A stretch of 64,000 bases of DNA from G963666705 sp963666705 (GTDB taxonomy: Bacteria; Pseudomonadota; Alphaproteobacteria; CADEGL01). Positions 52,747 through 61,142 of this stretch are shown here, piece by piece (position 1 is the first letter of the stretch; every line of letters begins with the position of its first letter). Location of the stretch: contig CAXXKO010000001.1 of assembly GCA_963666705.2 (NCBI GenBank), positions 124,001 to 188,000 on the forward strand, given 5' to 3'. The notes below the pieces were generated by a model. The model ran no database searches, had not been told where the DNA came from, and worked only from the letters and a program-made list of their open reading frames with translations. Made by a program: the position numbers and the translations under genes.

Positions 52747-53261
52747 GCATTGGGTGATATTTATAGCTACGGGAATATTTTCTTTCTTGGCGGTCGGGCT
52801 TTCGGTAACGATCCGGTTTATTAGGGACAATTCTCTGCGCTACAAGGTGTCTTTTGACCCAATAAAAGAAATACGTATTGCGGCTCGGCCAGACAATAGC
52901 GCTGTTGTTATTCAGCTGGGCATGCGCATACATAACAGTTCGAAGGTCCCGATTTTCTTCAATATTGATATTTTGACTTTTCTTCTTCAAGACAAGGGAA
53001 ATCAAGGCGCTTCGCTGGTTGGAGACCAGCAATTAATAATGCCGGAAAGCCGGATAACATACCTTCTTCCATCAATCTCTGATATTACCCCAGGGCCTGT
53101 TGGTGGCGCCCTTCGGTTCCAAGTAAAATATGGGCACAAGCCGGATAAGATTAATCTGTCAATCTCTGCCAAATTTGTAATTTCCGGACTGGTTAGTGTC
53201 GATGGAGAGGAACCGGAGTTTATGGCGAATATCTTTGTTGAAGAAATGGAATATTAAGATC

Positions 53262-53348
53262 ATGAAACCAACAATCATACGGGATCTAGACCTTGTGGGC
53301 GCAACGCCAGAGACGCTTACGATGGCCGAATGGAGGACCACGCAATGA
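53262..53348 (+). CDS. tiny orphan ORF with a GATPETL motif
   Basis: 28 codons: IIRDLDLVGATPETLTMAEW is the core. The stop overlaps the next gene's start (ATGA at 53345-53348). The motif RDLxLVGATPETL recurs in the ORF at 53706. Such short proteins appear beside mobile DNA in other alphaproteobacteria, but I do not know a function. Confidence 0.4.
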   Translation: MKPTIIRDLDLVGATPETLTMAEWRTTQ

Positions 53349-53674
53349 CGGAAGACGACAAGCGCCTCGAAATAGGCAGGCTGGTGGAAGAGCGGCAGAA
53401 GGTCCGGGGGGGCCTCGTCTGTGTCGAGCGTCAGCTTCGCCGGATCCGTCTTGCCCTGGATCGCACGCAACTCGCGATTGACGGCCTCGCCGACTATTGC
53501 CTCGACGATGCCAGCGGCAAGCTGATTGTCTCCGGCGTGCCGCACATCCAAGGTTGCGAGGAAAGCGGAGAGCACCCGGACGGCCGGGGAATCGCCCGGC
53601 TACTCGATGAGCGCCGCGCGCTGAAACAGCGGCTGGACGAGATTGAGGGCGAGGGCGACCATCTCGGGCTTTAG
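53345..53674 (+). CDS. 109-aa coiled-coil-like hypothetical protein
   Basis: A helical, charged protein (LEIGRLVEERQKVRGGLVCVERQLRRIRLALDRTQL, then IARLLDERRALKQRLDEIEGE) that could form a coiled coil. GGAGG lies 8 bp before the 53345 start. It overlaps the 28-codon ORF upstream by 4 bp. No family is recognised. Confidence 0.55.
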   Translation: MTEDDKRLEIGRLVEERQKVRGGLVCVERQLRRIRLALDRTQLAIDGLADYCLDDASGKLIVSGVPHIQGCEESGEHPDGRGIARLLDERRALKQRLDEIEGEGDHLGL

Positions 53675-53705
53675 CGCCGCTGCGGATCAGGCTTGGAGGT
53701 ATGAC

Positions 53706-53912
53706 ATGACCCGAGGGAAGCCGGTTCTTGACCCGGAGCGCGACCTTGCGGGGGCGACACCGGAGACGCTAGTGCGAGCGCTGTTTCGTCGTGTGGATCC
53801 CTTACGACCGCGCGCCGCTGGCGAGGCCGTTGCAGGCGATGAGGTCGCGGTAGAGAAGGTTGCGCCCGACGAGCCGAGCAACGGTGTCCCGCATCTGGGC
53901 AAGCGTTCCTGA
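53706..53912 (+). CDS. short GATPETL-motif ORF running into the IS1595 gene
   Basis: 68 codons. The N-terminal part PVLDPERDLAGATPETLVRAL is a longer relative of the ORF at 53262. From about codon 33 the sequence is antisense to the 3' end of the transposase gene (53802-54770), so the original C-terminus has probably been replaced. Confidence 0.35.
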   Translation: MTRGKPVLDPERDLAGATPETLVRALFRRVDPLRPRAAGEAVAGDEVAVEKVAPDEPSNGVPHLGKRS

Positions 53913-54770
53913 TTCCCTGATGTTGTGCTTGCCCGCGAACTCGGAGACGTAGCGTTGCAGATGCTTCGGGCTGATCTTGTGGAAGGTTCCTTTGTGGGCG
54001 CGCTTGAGCATCGACCAGAAGCTCTCGATCCCATTGGTGTGTGCCATGCCGTTGACGTACTCGCTGACCGAGTGCTTCACCGTCTTGTGCGGGTTGGGAA
54101 TGCCCTCGTAGGCCGCCGCGTCATCGGTGTAGACCACGGCGCCCGGCCCGGCGTTCTCGGCTACGAAGTCATGCAGCGTCGCGCTGTCGGTCGCCTCCAC
54201 CACTTGCGCGGCGACCTTGTTGGTTGCCCGGTCCTTCGCGCCAACCACGGCGGTCTTGCCGACCGCGCCGCGTCCAGTGAGCGTCTTGCGCTTGGCTTTC
54301 GACATGTTCTTCCGCTTGCCGCCGAAATAGGTCTCGTCGATCTCAACCGGGCCGTCGAACGGACCTTCGCCGTTGCCGGCCCATGCTTCGCGGATGCGAT
54401 GCAGCATGAACCATGCCGTAGGCTGCGACACGCCGATATCGCGTTGCAGCTTCATGGACGAAACCGACTTGAGCGAGGTCAGGCACAGGTAGATCGCAAT
54501 GGCCCACTTCCGCATCGGAATCTTCGACCGCTGCATGGCCGTGCCCGTCTTCACCGAGAAGTAGGAGCGGCAGTCCGAGCACCAGTAAGGCATCTTCGCG
54601 TGGCTGGCCTCGCGGGTGCGGACCGAGCCGCACTTGGGGCAATGGCGACCGTCCGGCCAGATCACCGACTCGAACCACTCGGTCGCCGTTTCCTCCGTCG
54701 GGAACATGTCCATCAACTGAATGATGGTCAGTCCCTCGCGGTGCGATTTTCCGGGTGCTTTCTTCGCCAT
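53802..54770 (-). CDS. IS1595-family transposase, second type
   Basis: 322-aa protein, different from the one at 43855. It has an N-terminal zinc ribbon (CPKCGSVRTRE, YWCSDCRSYFS), then MRKWAIAIYLCLTSLKSVSSMKLQRDIGVSQPTAWFMLHRIREAW. The core carries VEIDETYFGGKRKN, VYTDDAAAYEGI and HTNGIESFWSMLKRAHKGTFHKISPKHLQRYVSEF. The frame is intact. I cannot find a matching left terminal repeat, so the element may be truncated. The start at 54770 (MAKK) is preferred over 54791. Confidence 0.9.
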   Translation of the reverse strand: MAKKAPGKSHREGLTIIQLMDMFPTEETATEWFESVIWPDGRHCPKCGSVRTREASHAKMPYWCSDCRSYFSVKTGTAMQRSKIPMRKWAIAIYLCLTSLKSVSSMKLQRDIGVSQPTAWFMLHRIREAWAGNGEGPFDGPVEIDETYFGGKRKNMSKAKRKTLTGRGAVGKTAVVGAKDRATNKVAAQVVEATDSATLHDFVAENAGPGAVVYTDDAAAYEGIPNPHKTVKHSVSEYVNGMAHTNGIESFWSMLKRAHKGTFHKISPKHLQRYVSEFAGKHNIRESGTLAQMRDTVARLVGRNLLYRDLIACNGLASGARS

Positions 54771-55214
54771 TTCCGCTCTCCCTTCCGACACTCTGAATAT
54801 AGGGAGTCAGCCTGAGAATGTCAACCCTTCTTTGTAATCCCCCAAATAATGAGACCGAACCGGATTCTCGAGCCTGACATAGCGACCACCCCAGCATCCA
54901 ATGGCGTACGCGCCAAACGACAAGCAACGCGGGACATCCCGCTGAATTGATTGTGGCTCGCAATCGCGACACGAGCAATAGGCTGGCCCCGCGAGCGGCG
55001 GCTCCGGCGGTCCTCGAAACGCCCTCGGATCCCGCGCGGGCCGGCCGAGGGACATCATCCGCCCAGCTGGCGATTCGTCACCACAGGTTGCATGTGCTAA
55101 CGTTCCGACCGGTGGCTCAGGCTCACCGCGACGAGATCCCAACCGGCTCACCAGGCCCGCGAAGAGGATCGAACGACAGCCTGACGATAAGGACCCGCGC
55201 TCGGGGACGGGGAG
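54771..55214. other. intergenic region between IS1595 and proV
   Basis: The first 80 bp include the probable right end of the IS1595 element (GGGTTGACATTCTCAGGCTG read on the minus strand). The rest has no convincing gene. GGGGACGGGGAGG just before 55215 serves as ribosome-binding site for the ABC ATPase. No clear promoter is seen. Confidence 0.5.
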
Positions 55215-56267
55215 GTGAGTGTGTCCGACATCGTTGTCGAGTGTAAGGGAGTCTGGAAGATCTTCGGCGACCGGGCCGCGGAGGCCCTGGTTGGCGTCCG
55301 GGACGAGGGGCTCGGCAAGACCGAGGTACTCGAGCGCTTCGGCTGTGTGGTGGGCGTCGCCGACGCCAACTTCGCCATCTCCGAGGGCGAGATCTTCTGC
55401 ATCATGGGACTCTCGGGGAGCGGCAAGTCCACCCTCGTGCGCCATATCAACCGGCTGATCGAGCCGACCGCGGGCGAGGTGCTGATCCGCGGCGAGGACA
55501 TCAACCGCAAGAGCGCGCCGGAGCTGCGCCAGATCCGCGCCGAGAAGATCGGCATGGTGTTCCAGCACATGGCGCTGTTCCCGCATCGCACGGTGCGCGA
55601 CAACGTCGCCTTCGGGCTCGAGGTGCGCAACGTCCCCAAGGAGCAGCGCCGCTCGGCCGCCGACGAGAAGCTCGTGCTCGTGCACCTCGACGGTTGGGGC
55701 GACCGCTTCCCGAGCGAGCTCTCGGGCGGCATGCAGCAACGCGTGGGCCTGGCCCGGGCGCTCGCCGCCGACCCCGACATCCTGCTCATGGACGAGCCGT
55801 TCTCGGCCCTGGATCCCCTGATTCGCCGCCAGCTCCAGGACCAGTTCCTCGAGCTCTCGGCGATGATGAACAAGACGACGCTGTTCATCACCCACGATCT
55901 GGATGAGGCGATCCGGCTCGGCAATCGCATCGCGATCATGAAGGACGGCGCCCTGGTCCAGATCGGCACGCCCGAGACCATCGTGACCGAGCCCGCCGAC
56001 GACTACGTGGCCGACTTCGTCGCCGGCATCTCGCGCCTCAAGTTGGTCTTCGCGCACACGGTGATGGAACCGATCGAGGCCTACCGGGCGGAGAACGGCG
56101 GCGACCTCGCGGACGCCCCGCGGGCGCGCGACGACACCGACCTCGACGGCCTTATCAACCTGGCGGTCGAGGCCGACAAGCCGATCGTGGTTGTCGACGG
56201 CGAAGGCACCGAGATCGGCGTGATCACCCGGCGCGCACTGCTGCGCGGCATCCAGGGAGGGCAGTAG
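55215..56267 (+). CDS. proV: glycine betaine/proline-type ABC transporter ATPase
   Basis: 350-aa ATPase of the OpuAA/ProV group. Walker A is MGLSGSGKSTLVRHINRL, the signature LSGGMQQRVGLARAL, Walker B DILLMDEPFSALD and H-loop FITHDLDEAIRLG. The N-terminus ends ERFGCVVGVADANFAISEGEIFCI, diagnostic for the betaine/choline subgroup. The C-terminal tail holds a shortened regulatory region with VVVDGEGTEIGVITRRALL. The start is GTG. One base separates it from the permease gene. Confidence 0.92.
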   Translation: MSVSDIVVECKGVWKIFGDRAAEALVGVRDEGLGKTEVLERFGCVVGVADANFAISEGEIFCIMGLSGSGKSTLVRHINRLIEPTAGEVLIRGEDINRKSAPELRQIRAEKIGMVFQHMALFPHRTVRDNVAFGLEVRNVPKEQRRSAADEKLVLVHLDGWGDRFPSELSGGMQQRVGLARALAADPDILLMDEPFSALDPLIRRQLQDQFLELSAMMNKTTLFITHDLDEAIRLGNRIAIMKDGALVQIGTPETIVTEPADDYVADFVAGISRLKLVFAHTVMEPIEAYRAENGGDLADAPRARDDTDLDGLINLAVEADKPIVVVDGEGTEIGVITRRALLRGIQGGQ

Positions 56268-56268
56268 C

Positions 56269-57663
56269 ATGGCGAGCCAAGCTGAGGCCGCGACGGCCCC
56301 GGGGCCGGGCATCGGCGAGGCCGGGGAGGATCTGCTCGCGACCTTCGTCGGCCCGAACGCGGAGTACTACCGCCGGCGCTTCCAGCGCCTCTCGGAGAAC
56401 CTCTTCACCGGCCTCCGGGCCAACTGGGCGGCCGTGATCGGCGGGCCGCTGTGGGCCGCCGCGCGGGGCCTGTGGGGCCTGTTCTGGTTCGGTCTGGTGG
56501 GCGAGGTCGTGGCCCTGATCGTGCTCGGCCGCGGCCTGTGGGGGCCGCGTGAGGACGAGCAGGCGGCGGGTGTCGAGGCGGGCCTCGTGGTGGGCGGCAT
56601 CGTGCTGCTCGTCGCGGTCAAGGCCCTCGAGGGCCTCGCCGCCAACTGGGTCTATCAGCGCCGCTTCGCGCGCTGGCGCATCGACCGCAAGCCGCGCGTG
56701 GGCCTGAGCCAGCATGCGACCGTAGCCGGGGCGGCGCTCATGGCCTTCATCTACCCCCTAAGCGTCTACCGCTTCAGCGCCCGCGAGGTCGTGGACGCGA
56801 TCGCCGATTTCCCGACCACGCGCGCTATCCACATCGGCACGGCGAAGGCCATCGATGCGGTGACCGACTTCATGATCATCAACTTCGAGGGGTTCTTCAA
56901 TGCCATCACCGTCGGCGTTAGGGCCATTCTCGACTTCCTGGAGCTCATCTTCGTTGGCACGCCATGGCCGGTGATGGCGCTCGTGCTCCTGCTCATCGCC
57001 TGGCGAGTCGCGGGCTGGCGGGTCGCCTTGTTCACCGCCGTTGCGCTCGCCTATTTGGGCTTCTACGGCTTCTGGGAGATGGCCATGAGCACCATCTCCC
57101 TCGTCGGCGCGTCGGTGTTCATCTGCGTCCTGTTCGGCACGCCGCTCGGGGTCTGGTGCGCGAAGAGCGCCCGGGTCAACACGATCGTCAAGCCGATCCT
57201 GGACTTCATGCAGACCATGCCGAGCTTCGTCTACCTGATCCCGGCGGTCGCGTTCTTCGGCATCGGCAAGCCGCCCGGCGTTCTGGCGACGGTGATCTTC
57301 GCCATGGCGCCGATGATTCGCCTGACGACGCTCGGTATCCAGCAGGTGCCGGCCCACGTCAAGGAGGGTGCGATCGCCTTCGGCGCCAGCCCGCGCCAGC
57401 TCCTGTTCAAGATCGAGCTGCCGCTGTCCATCCCCGCGATCATGACCGGCATCAACCAGACCATCATGATGAGCCTGTCGATGGTGGTGGTCGCCGCGCT
57501 GATCGGCGCGGGCGGGCTCGGCTACGAGGTCGTGCGCGCGCTGCGCCACATGGAGACCGGCAAGGGCGTGCTTGCCGGCATCGCCATCGTGTTCTGCGCG
57601 ATGATCCTGGACCGCATCGTCCAGGGCTCGCGGGAAAAGGGGGGCGACCCCCGACTCGGCTAA
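56269..57663 (+). CDS. proW: glycine betaine/proline-type ABC transporter permease
   Basis: 464-aa inner-membrane permease with about eight helices. An extended N-terminal region (about 1-150) includes two hydrophobic segments. The core contains GTPLGVWCAKSARVNTIVKPILDFMQTMPSFVYLIPAVAFFGIGKPPGVLATVIFAMAPMIRLTTLGI and the EAA-type loop IAFGASPRQLLFKIELPLSIPAIMTGINQTIMMSLSMVVVAALIG. This is typical of ProW/OpuAB. Confidence 0.93.
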   Translation: MASQAEAATAPGPGIGEAGEDLLATFVGPNAEYYRRRFQRLSENLFTGLRANWAAVIGGPLWAAARGLWGLFWFGLVGEVVALIVLGRGLWGPREDEQAAGVEAGLVVGGIVLLVAVKALEGLAANWVYQRRFARWRIDRKPRVGLSQHATVAGAALMAFIYPLSVYRFSAREVVDAIADFPTTRAIHIGTAKAIDAVTDFMIINFEGFFNAITVGVRAILDFLELIFVGTPWPVMALVLLLIAWRVAGWRVALFTAVALAYLGFYGFWEMAMSTISLVGASVFICVLFGTPLGVWCAKSARVNTIVKPILDFMQTMPSFVYLIPAVAFFGIGKPPGVLATVIFAMAPMIRLTTLGIQQVPAHVKEGAIAFGASPRQLLFKIELPLSIPAIMTGINQTIMMSLSMVVVAALIGAGGLGYEVVRALRHMETGKGVLAGIAIVFCAMILDRIVQGSREKGGDPRLG

Positions 57664-57716
57664 TCAGGCGGGGTGTTCGAGCCGTCCACACCGACATCCA
57701 AGGGAGGAGAAAGCGA

Positions 57717-58745
57717 ATGAAAGCCATATCGAGAATCCTCGTGCTCGGCGCGGCGCTGACCATGGCGCTCGCCGGGGCGGCCGGCGCCAAGGAGAAGATC
57801 GTGGTCGGCGAGCTCAACTGGAGCGGCGCCATCGCCATCCAGAGCGTCATAAAGGTGGTCATCGAGGATCGCCTCGGCGCCGAGGTCGAAATCATCCCGG
57901 CCGACGCCGCGGTCATCTTCGCCGGCATGGACAAGGGCGACGGCAGCGTCGACGTCTACACCGACCTGTGGATGCCCAACCAGGCCGGCGGCTGGGCCAA
58001 GTATATCGCGGAGGGCTCGCGCGAGACCGTGCTGGTCAACAAGCAGCCCTACACCGGCGTGCAGGGCCTGTTCATCCCCGGTTACACCCAGGACGAGCAC
58101 GGCATCAAGTCGGTCCAGGACCTGCTCGACCCCGAGGTCGCCAAGCTCTTCGACACCGACGGCGACGGCCTGGGCGAGTACTGGCCGGGCGGCCCGGGCT
58201 GGAACTCCACCGACGTGGAGCAGATCAAGGCCAAGAGCTATGGCTACGACGCATACTTCGAGCCCTTCGTGGTCGAGCAGTGGGTCATGGAGGCCAAGCT
58301 GGCCGCCGCATACAAGCGCAAGAAGCCCGTGCTGTTCTACTTCTGGACGCCCGAGTGGATCCACTCCAAGTACGACTTGAGACAGCTCGAGGAGCCGGGC
58401 TTCAACGGCTACGCCAGCGACAGCAAGAAGGACGACTCGCTCTATAACGCGGATGGCTGTTGGAACCATGTCGCGGCCTATGACGATCCCGAGTGGCTGG
58501 AAAAGAGCAACATCGCCTGCCAGTGGCCCGACGCCGAGGTCTGGGTGGCGTTCTCCAAGTCGCTCGCCGAGCGGGCCCCGAAGGTGGCCAAGTTCCTGAG
58601 CCAGATTGCGCTCGACCCAGGCACGATCAACGCCTGGATCCTCGAGATCTCCCAGGAGGACCGCGACCCCGAGGAGGTCGCCCGCGACTGGGTCGAGGCC
58701 AACCCGGACATCGTGAACGAGTGGCTGGAGGGGACCGGCGCCTGA
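57717..58745 (+). CDS. proX: glycine betaine-type periplasmic binding protein
   Basis: 342-aa substrate-binding protein with a signal peptide (ILVLGAALTMALAGAAGA). KIVVGELNWSGAIAIQSVIKVVIEDRLGAEVEII, VDVYTDLWMPNQ and KPVLFYFWTPEWIHSKYDLRQLEEP are diagnostic of the OpuAC/ProX-type betaine and carnitine binders. Aromatic residues (W, Y) in these blocks are the likely quaternary-amine cage. AGGGAGGAGA precedes the start. It completes the ATPase-permease-binding-protein operon. Confidence 0.92.
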   Translation: MKAISRILVLGAALTMALAGAAGAKEKIVVGELNWSGAIAIQSVIKVVIEDRLGAEVEIIPADAAVIFAGMDKGDGSVDVYTDLWMPNQAGGWAKYIAEGSRETVLVNKQPYTGVQGLFIPGYTQDEHGIKSVQDLLDPEVAKLFDTDGDGLGEYWPGGPGWNSTDVEQIKAKSYGYDAYFEPFVVEQWVMEAKLAAAYKRKKPVLFYFWTPEWIHSKYDLRQLEEPGFNGYASDSKKDDSLYNADGCWNHVAAYDDPEWLEKSNIACQWPDAEVWVAFSKSLAERAPKVAKFLSQIALDPGTINAWILEISQEDRDPEEVARDWVEANPDIVNEWLEGTGA

Positions 58746-58992
58746 GCGCACCAGCCGCGCGCGCGGAAGGGGCGCCGCCGTCCGTGCGGTGCCTCTTTCC
58801 CGCGGGTCGCCGGGCGTGGCGCGCGGCGCCAGCACCGTTCGACCGGCCGTGGTGGCCACTCGACGACCCGGAGGTGGACGTCGTCCGTGGGCGCTGGTGA
58901 CGGCAACGCGGAACCTGGATTAGGGTCGATGCCAGCGTCCCTACTAACATACGCGCCCCCGGGGGGAGCGGAGAGCGGGTCGGGAGAGGAGA

Positions 58993-59967
58993 ATGCCGCG
59001 GCGGCTGCTTGGGTATCTCGGCGGCCGGGGGGATGCCGCCATGGGCGGGCGTTTCCCCGGGCCCGTGCGCGACACGGTCCTGCGCGGCATCGTCTACTCC
59101 CTCGTGGGCATGGTGCTCTTCAGTCTCTCCGACGCGACCGCCAAGTACATGACCACCCAGGTCTCGGTCCCGCAGGTGGCCTGGGCGCTCTACATCTGGA
59201 TGATCCTGCTCGCCTGGGTCGTGGCCCCGAAGCCGCGCCTGCGGACCGTCGTCCGCACCGGCCATCCCGCCCTTCAGATCGCGCAGGCCGGCTGCGAGCT
59301 GACAGGCGGGCTCATGTTCTACGCCGCCCTTTTCTACATGCCTTTCGCGGAGGTGGTCGCGATCGGATTCGTCTCGCCTTTCTTCGTCACCCTTCTGGCG
59401 GCGCTGATCCTGAAGGAGGCGGTCGGGCGGGAGCGCTGGCTTACCTGCGCCTTCGGGTTCCTCGGCATCATGATCATCCTGCGTCCCGGATTTTCCGACT
59501 TCGATTGGACGTCCCTGCTGCCGATCGGGGCGGCATTCTTCAATGCCTTCTACATCATCATTACACGCCGCATCGGCCCGCGCGAGAACTCGGCGACGCT
59601 CATGTTCTATATCGGCATCATCGGCGCCGTGTCCATCGGCGCGGTGCTGCCCTTCACCTGGGTGGCGCCCACCCCGGCCGCCTGGCTCGGCCTTGCCGTC
59701 ATCGGCGTGCTCGGCGCCGTGGCGCGCTTCGCGCTCATCCGCGGCTACAGCCTCGCCCCGGCATCGCTGCTCCAGCCCTTCCGCTACCTCCAGATCGTCG
59801 GCGCCACGGTGCTCGGCCTGATCGTGTTCGGCGACTTCCCCGACCTCTGGACCTGGGTCGGCACCGCCGTCGTCATCGCCAGCGGCGCGTCCTTCTACGG
59901 CGGCGAAGCGCGGCGGCGGCGCGCCATTCAGGCGGCGTCGGTCGGGCCGCGGGACCCGGCGCCCTGA
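58993..59967 (+). CDS. DMT-superfamily (EamA) transporter
   Basis: 324-aa inner-membrane exporter with ten predicted helices in two EamA repeats. Landmarks are YSLVGMVLFSLSDATAKYM, YMPFAEVVAIGFVSPFFVTLLAALILKEAVGRERW and the second repeat ending SLLQPFRYLQIVGATVLGLIVFGDFPD. GGAGAGGAG precedes the 58993 start. The substrate is unknown. The 248-bp gap upstream has no clear gene. Confidence 0.9.
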   Translation: MPRRLLGYLGGRGDAAMGGRFPGPVRDTVLRGIVYSLVGMVLFSLSDATAKYMTTQVSVPQVAWALYIWMILLAWVVAPKPRLRTVVRTGHPALQIAQAGCELTGGLMFYAALFYMPFAEVVAIGFVSPFFVTLLAALILKEAVGRERWLTCAFGFLGIMIILRPGFSDFDWTSLLPIGAAFFNAFYIIITRRIGPRENSATLMFYIGIIGAVSIGAVLPFTWVAPTPAAWLGLAVIGVLGAVARFALIRGYSLAPASLLQPFRYLQIVGATVLGLIVFGDFPDLWTWVGTAVVIASGASFYGGEARRRRAIQAASVGPRDPAP

Positions 59968-59980
59968 CCGCCATCCCCCT

Positions 59981-60973
59981 TCACCCGGCCACGCGGGGCA
60001 TGACCTCGGTGGCGAACCTCTCCATCTGCTCCATCATCGCCGGGAAGCTGTCGCCGGCGATGTTGCCGACGCGGAAGTGGGTGATGCCCGCCGCGATCGA
60101 AGAATGGAGCTTTTCGATCACCTCGTCCGGCGTGCCGACCCAGTTGGCGGCCACGGCCCGATCCGCGTCGAGGCGCCTCATGGTGAATTCGCCGGCCCGG
60201 CTGGAGAGGTAGCGCGCCGCCGCCGCCTCGTGGCTCGCGGCCAGGCACACATCGGCGGCGGCGACCACGTCGATCTCCGAGAGCGCGCGCCCACGCTCCT
60301 CCAAGAGCGAGCGCAGGAGCTCCATGCGGTCCGTGGCCATGGCCAGGGGCACCAGGAGGCCGTGGCCCCACTTGGCCACGCGATGCAGGGTCTCGGGCGT
60401 CTTGCCTGGGAAATAGACGGGCACGGGAGACTGCACCGGCTTGGGGAACATCTCGACGCCCCGCACGTTCGCGTACTCGCCCTCGAAGCTGACCTCCCCG
60501 GCCTCCAGCAGGCGGATGAGCACCTCGAGGCGCTCGTCCAGGATGGCGCCCCGGGGTGCCTTGGCCAGGCGCGGCTGGGCGGCCTCGAACTCCATGCGGA
60601 AGAATCCCAGGCTCACGCCGAGCAGCAGCCGGCCGCCGGCGAAGCGGTCGAGCGTGGCCACCTGCTTGGCCAGGATGACCGGGTCGCGGAAGGGCACCAT
60701 GACGACGCCGAGGCCGAGCTTGATGCGCTCGGTCCGCACGGCACAGGCGGCCAGGCTGACGAGCGGGTCGTACCAGTTCGGCGGCTCCGCGTCGGGGATG
60801 CGGTAGTCGGCCGTGGGGATGAGGAGGTCGGTGGCCCAAACGGCGTGGTAGCCGAGCTCGTCGGCCCGGACGGCCGTCGCGACGATCTCCTCCGGCCCGG
60901 CGAAGCCGACGGGCACGAACAGGCCCTCGCGGCAGGTGGGCACGGCCGTATCGAACCTGATCGCGCTCGTCAT
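59981..60973 (-). CDS. LLM-class flavin-dependent oxidoreductase
   Basis: 330-aa luciferase-like F420/FMN-dependent enzyme. The TIM-barrel elements include LGYHAVWATDLLIPTADYR, RIKLGLGVVMVPFRDPVILAKQVATLDRFAGGRLLLGVSLGFF, MFPKPVQSPVPVYFPGKTPETL and DEVIEKLHSSIAAGITHFRVG. The TIGR03619-like group is a good guess. The substrate is unknown. The 60973 start has GGGAGGGAGA upstream. It is convergent with the DMT gene and divergent from creatinase. Confidence 0.9.
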   Translation of the reverse strand: MTSAIRFDTAVPTCREGLFVPVGFAGPEEIVATAVRADELGYHAVWATDLLIPTADYRIPDAEPPNWYDPLVSLAACAVRTERIKLGLGVVMVPFRDPVILAKQVATLDRFAGGRLLLGVSLGFFRMEFEAAQPRLAKAPRGAILDERLEVLIRLLEAGEVSFEGEYANVRGVEMFPKPVQSPVPVYFPGKTPETLHRVAKWGHGLLVPLAMATDRMELLRSLLEERGRALSEIDVVAAADVCLAASHEAAAARYLSSRAGEFTMRRLDADRAVAANWVGTPDEVIEKLHSSIAAGITHFRVGNIAGDSFPAMMEQMERFATEVMPRVAG

Positions 60974-61142
60974 GCGCCCGTCTCCCTCCCGTGGCCCGGC
61001 CCGAAACGTCCAATATGCTAGCATGCACCGCGCATGCGCTTAACCGGCGATTCCCGGTTCAAATTTCCCCGAGGCGCCATCTCCGCTATCATTGGACCCG
61101 AAGCCGGAGGACCGGGGCGCAATCGATGCCGGAGAGGGAGTG

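Larger units (their letters stand above)
51285..53257 (+). pseudogene. low-GC membrane protein, split by an IS
   Basis: The 5' part (51285-51433) starts at GTG and encodes one helix (ATDILFLLVPSSLVAAFSAAWAAMLL). The 3' part (52756-53257) continues with a second helix (WVIFIATGIFSFLAVGLSVTIRF) and a beta-rich soluble domain (FDPIKEIRIAARPDNSAVVIQLGMRIHNSSKVPIFF...). Removing the IS and one repeat gives exactly 217 codons. The 3' half is much AT-richer than the window average, which suggests acquisition. The function is unknown. Confidence 0.75.

Noticed and set aside
61046..61080. CGGTTCAAATTTCC resembling a tRNA T-arm
   Set aside because: No acceptor stem, anticodon arm or D-arm can be drawn around it.
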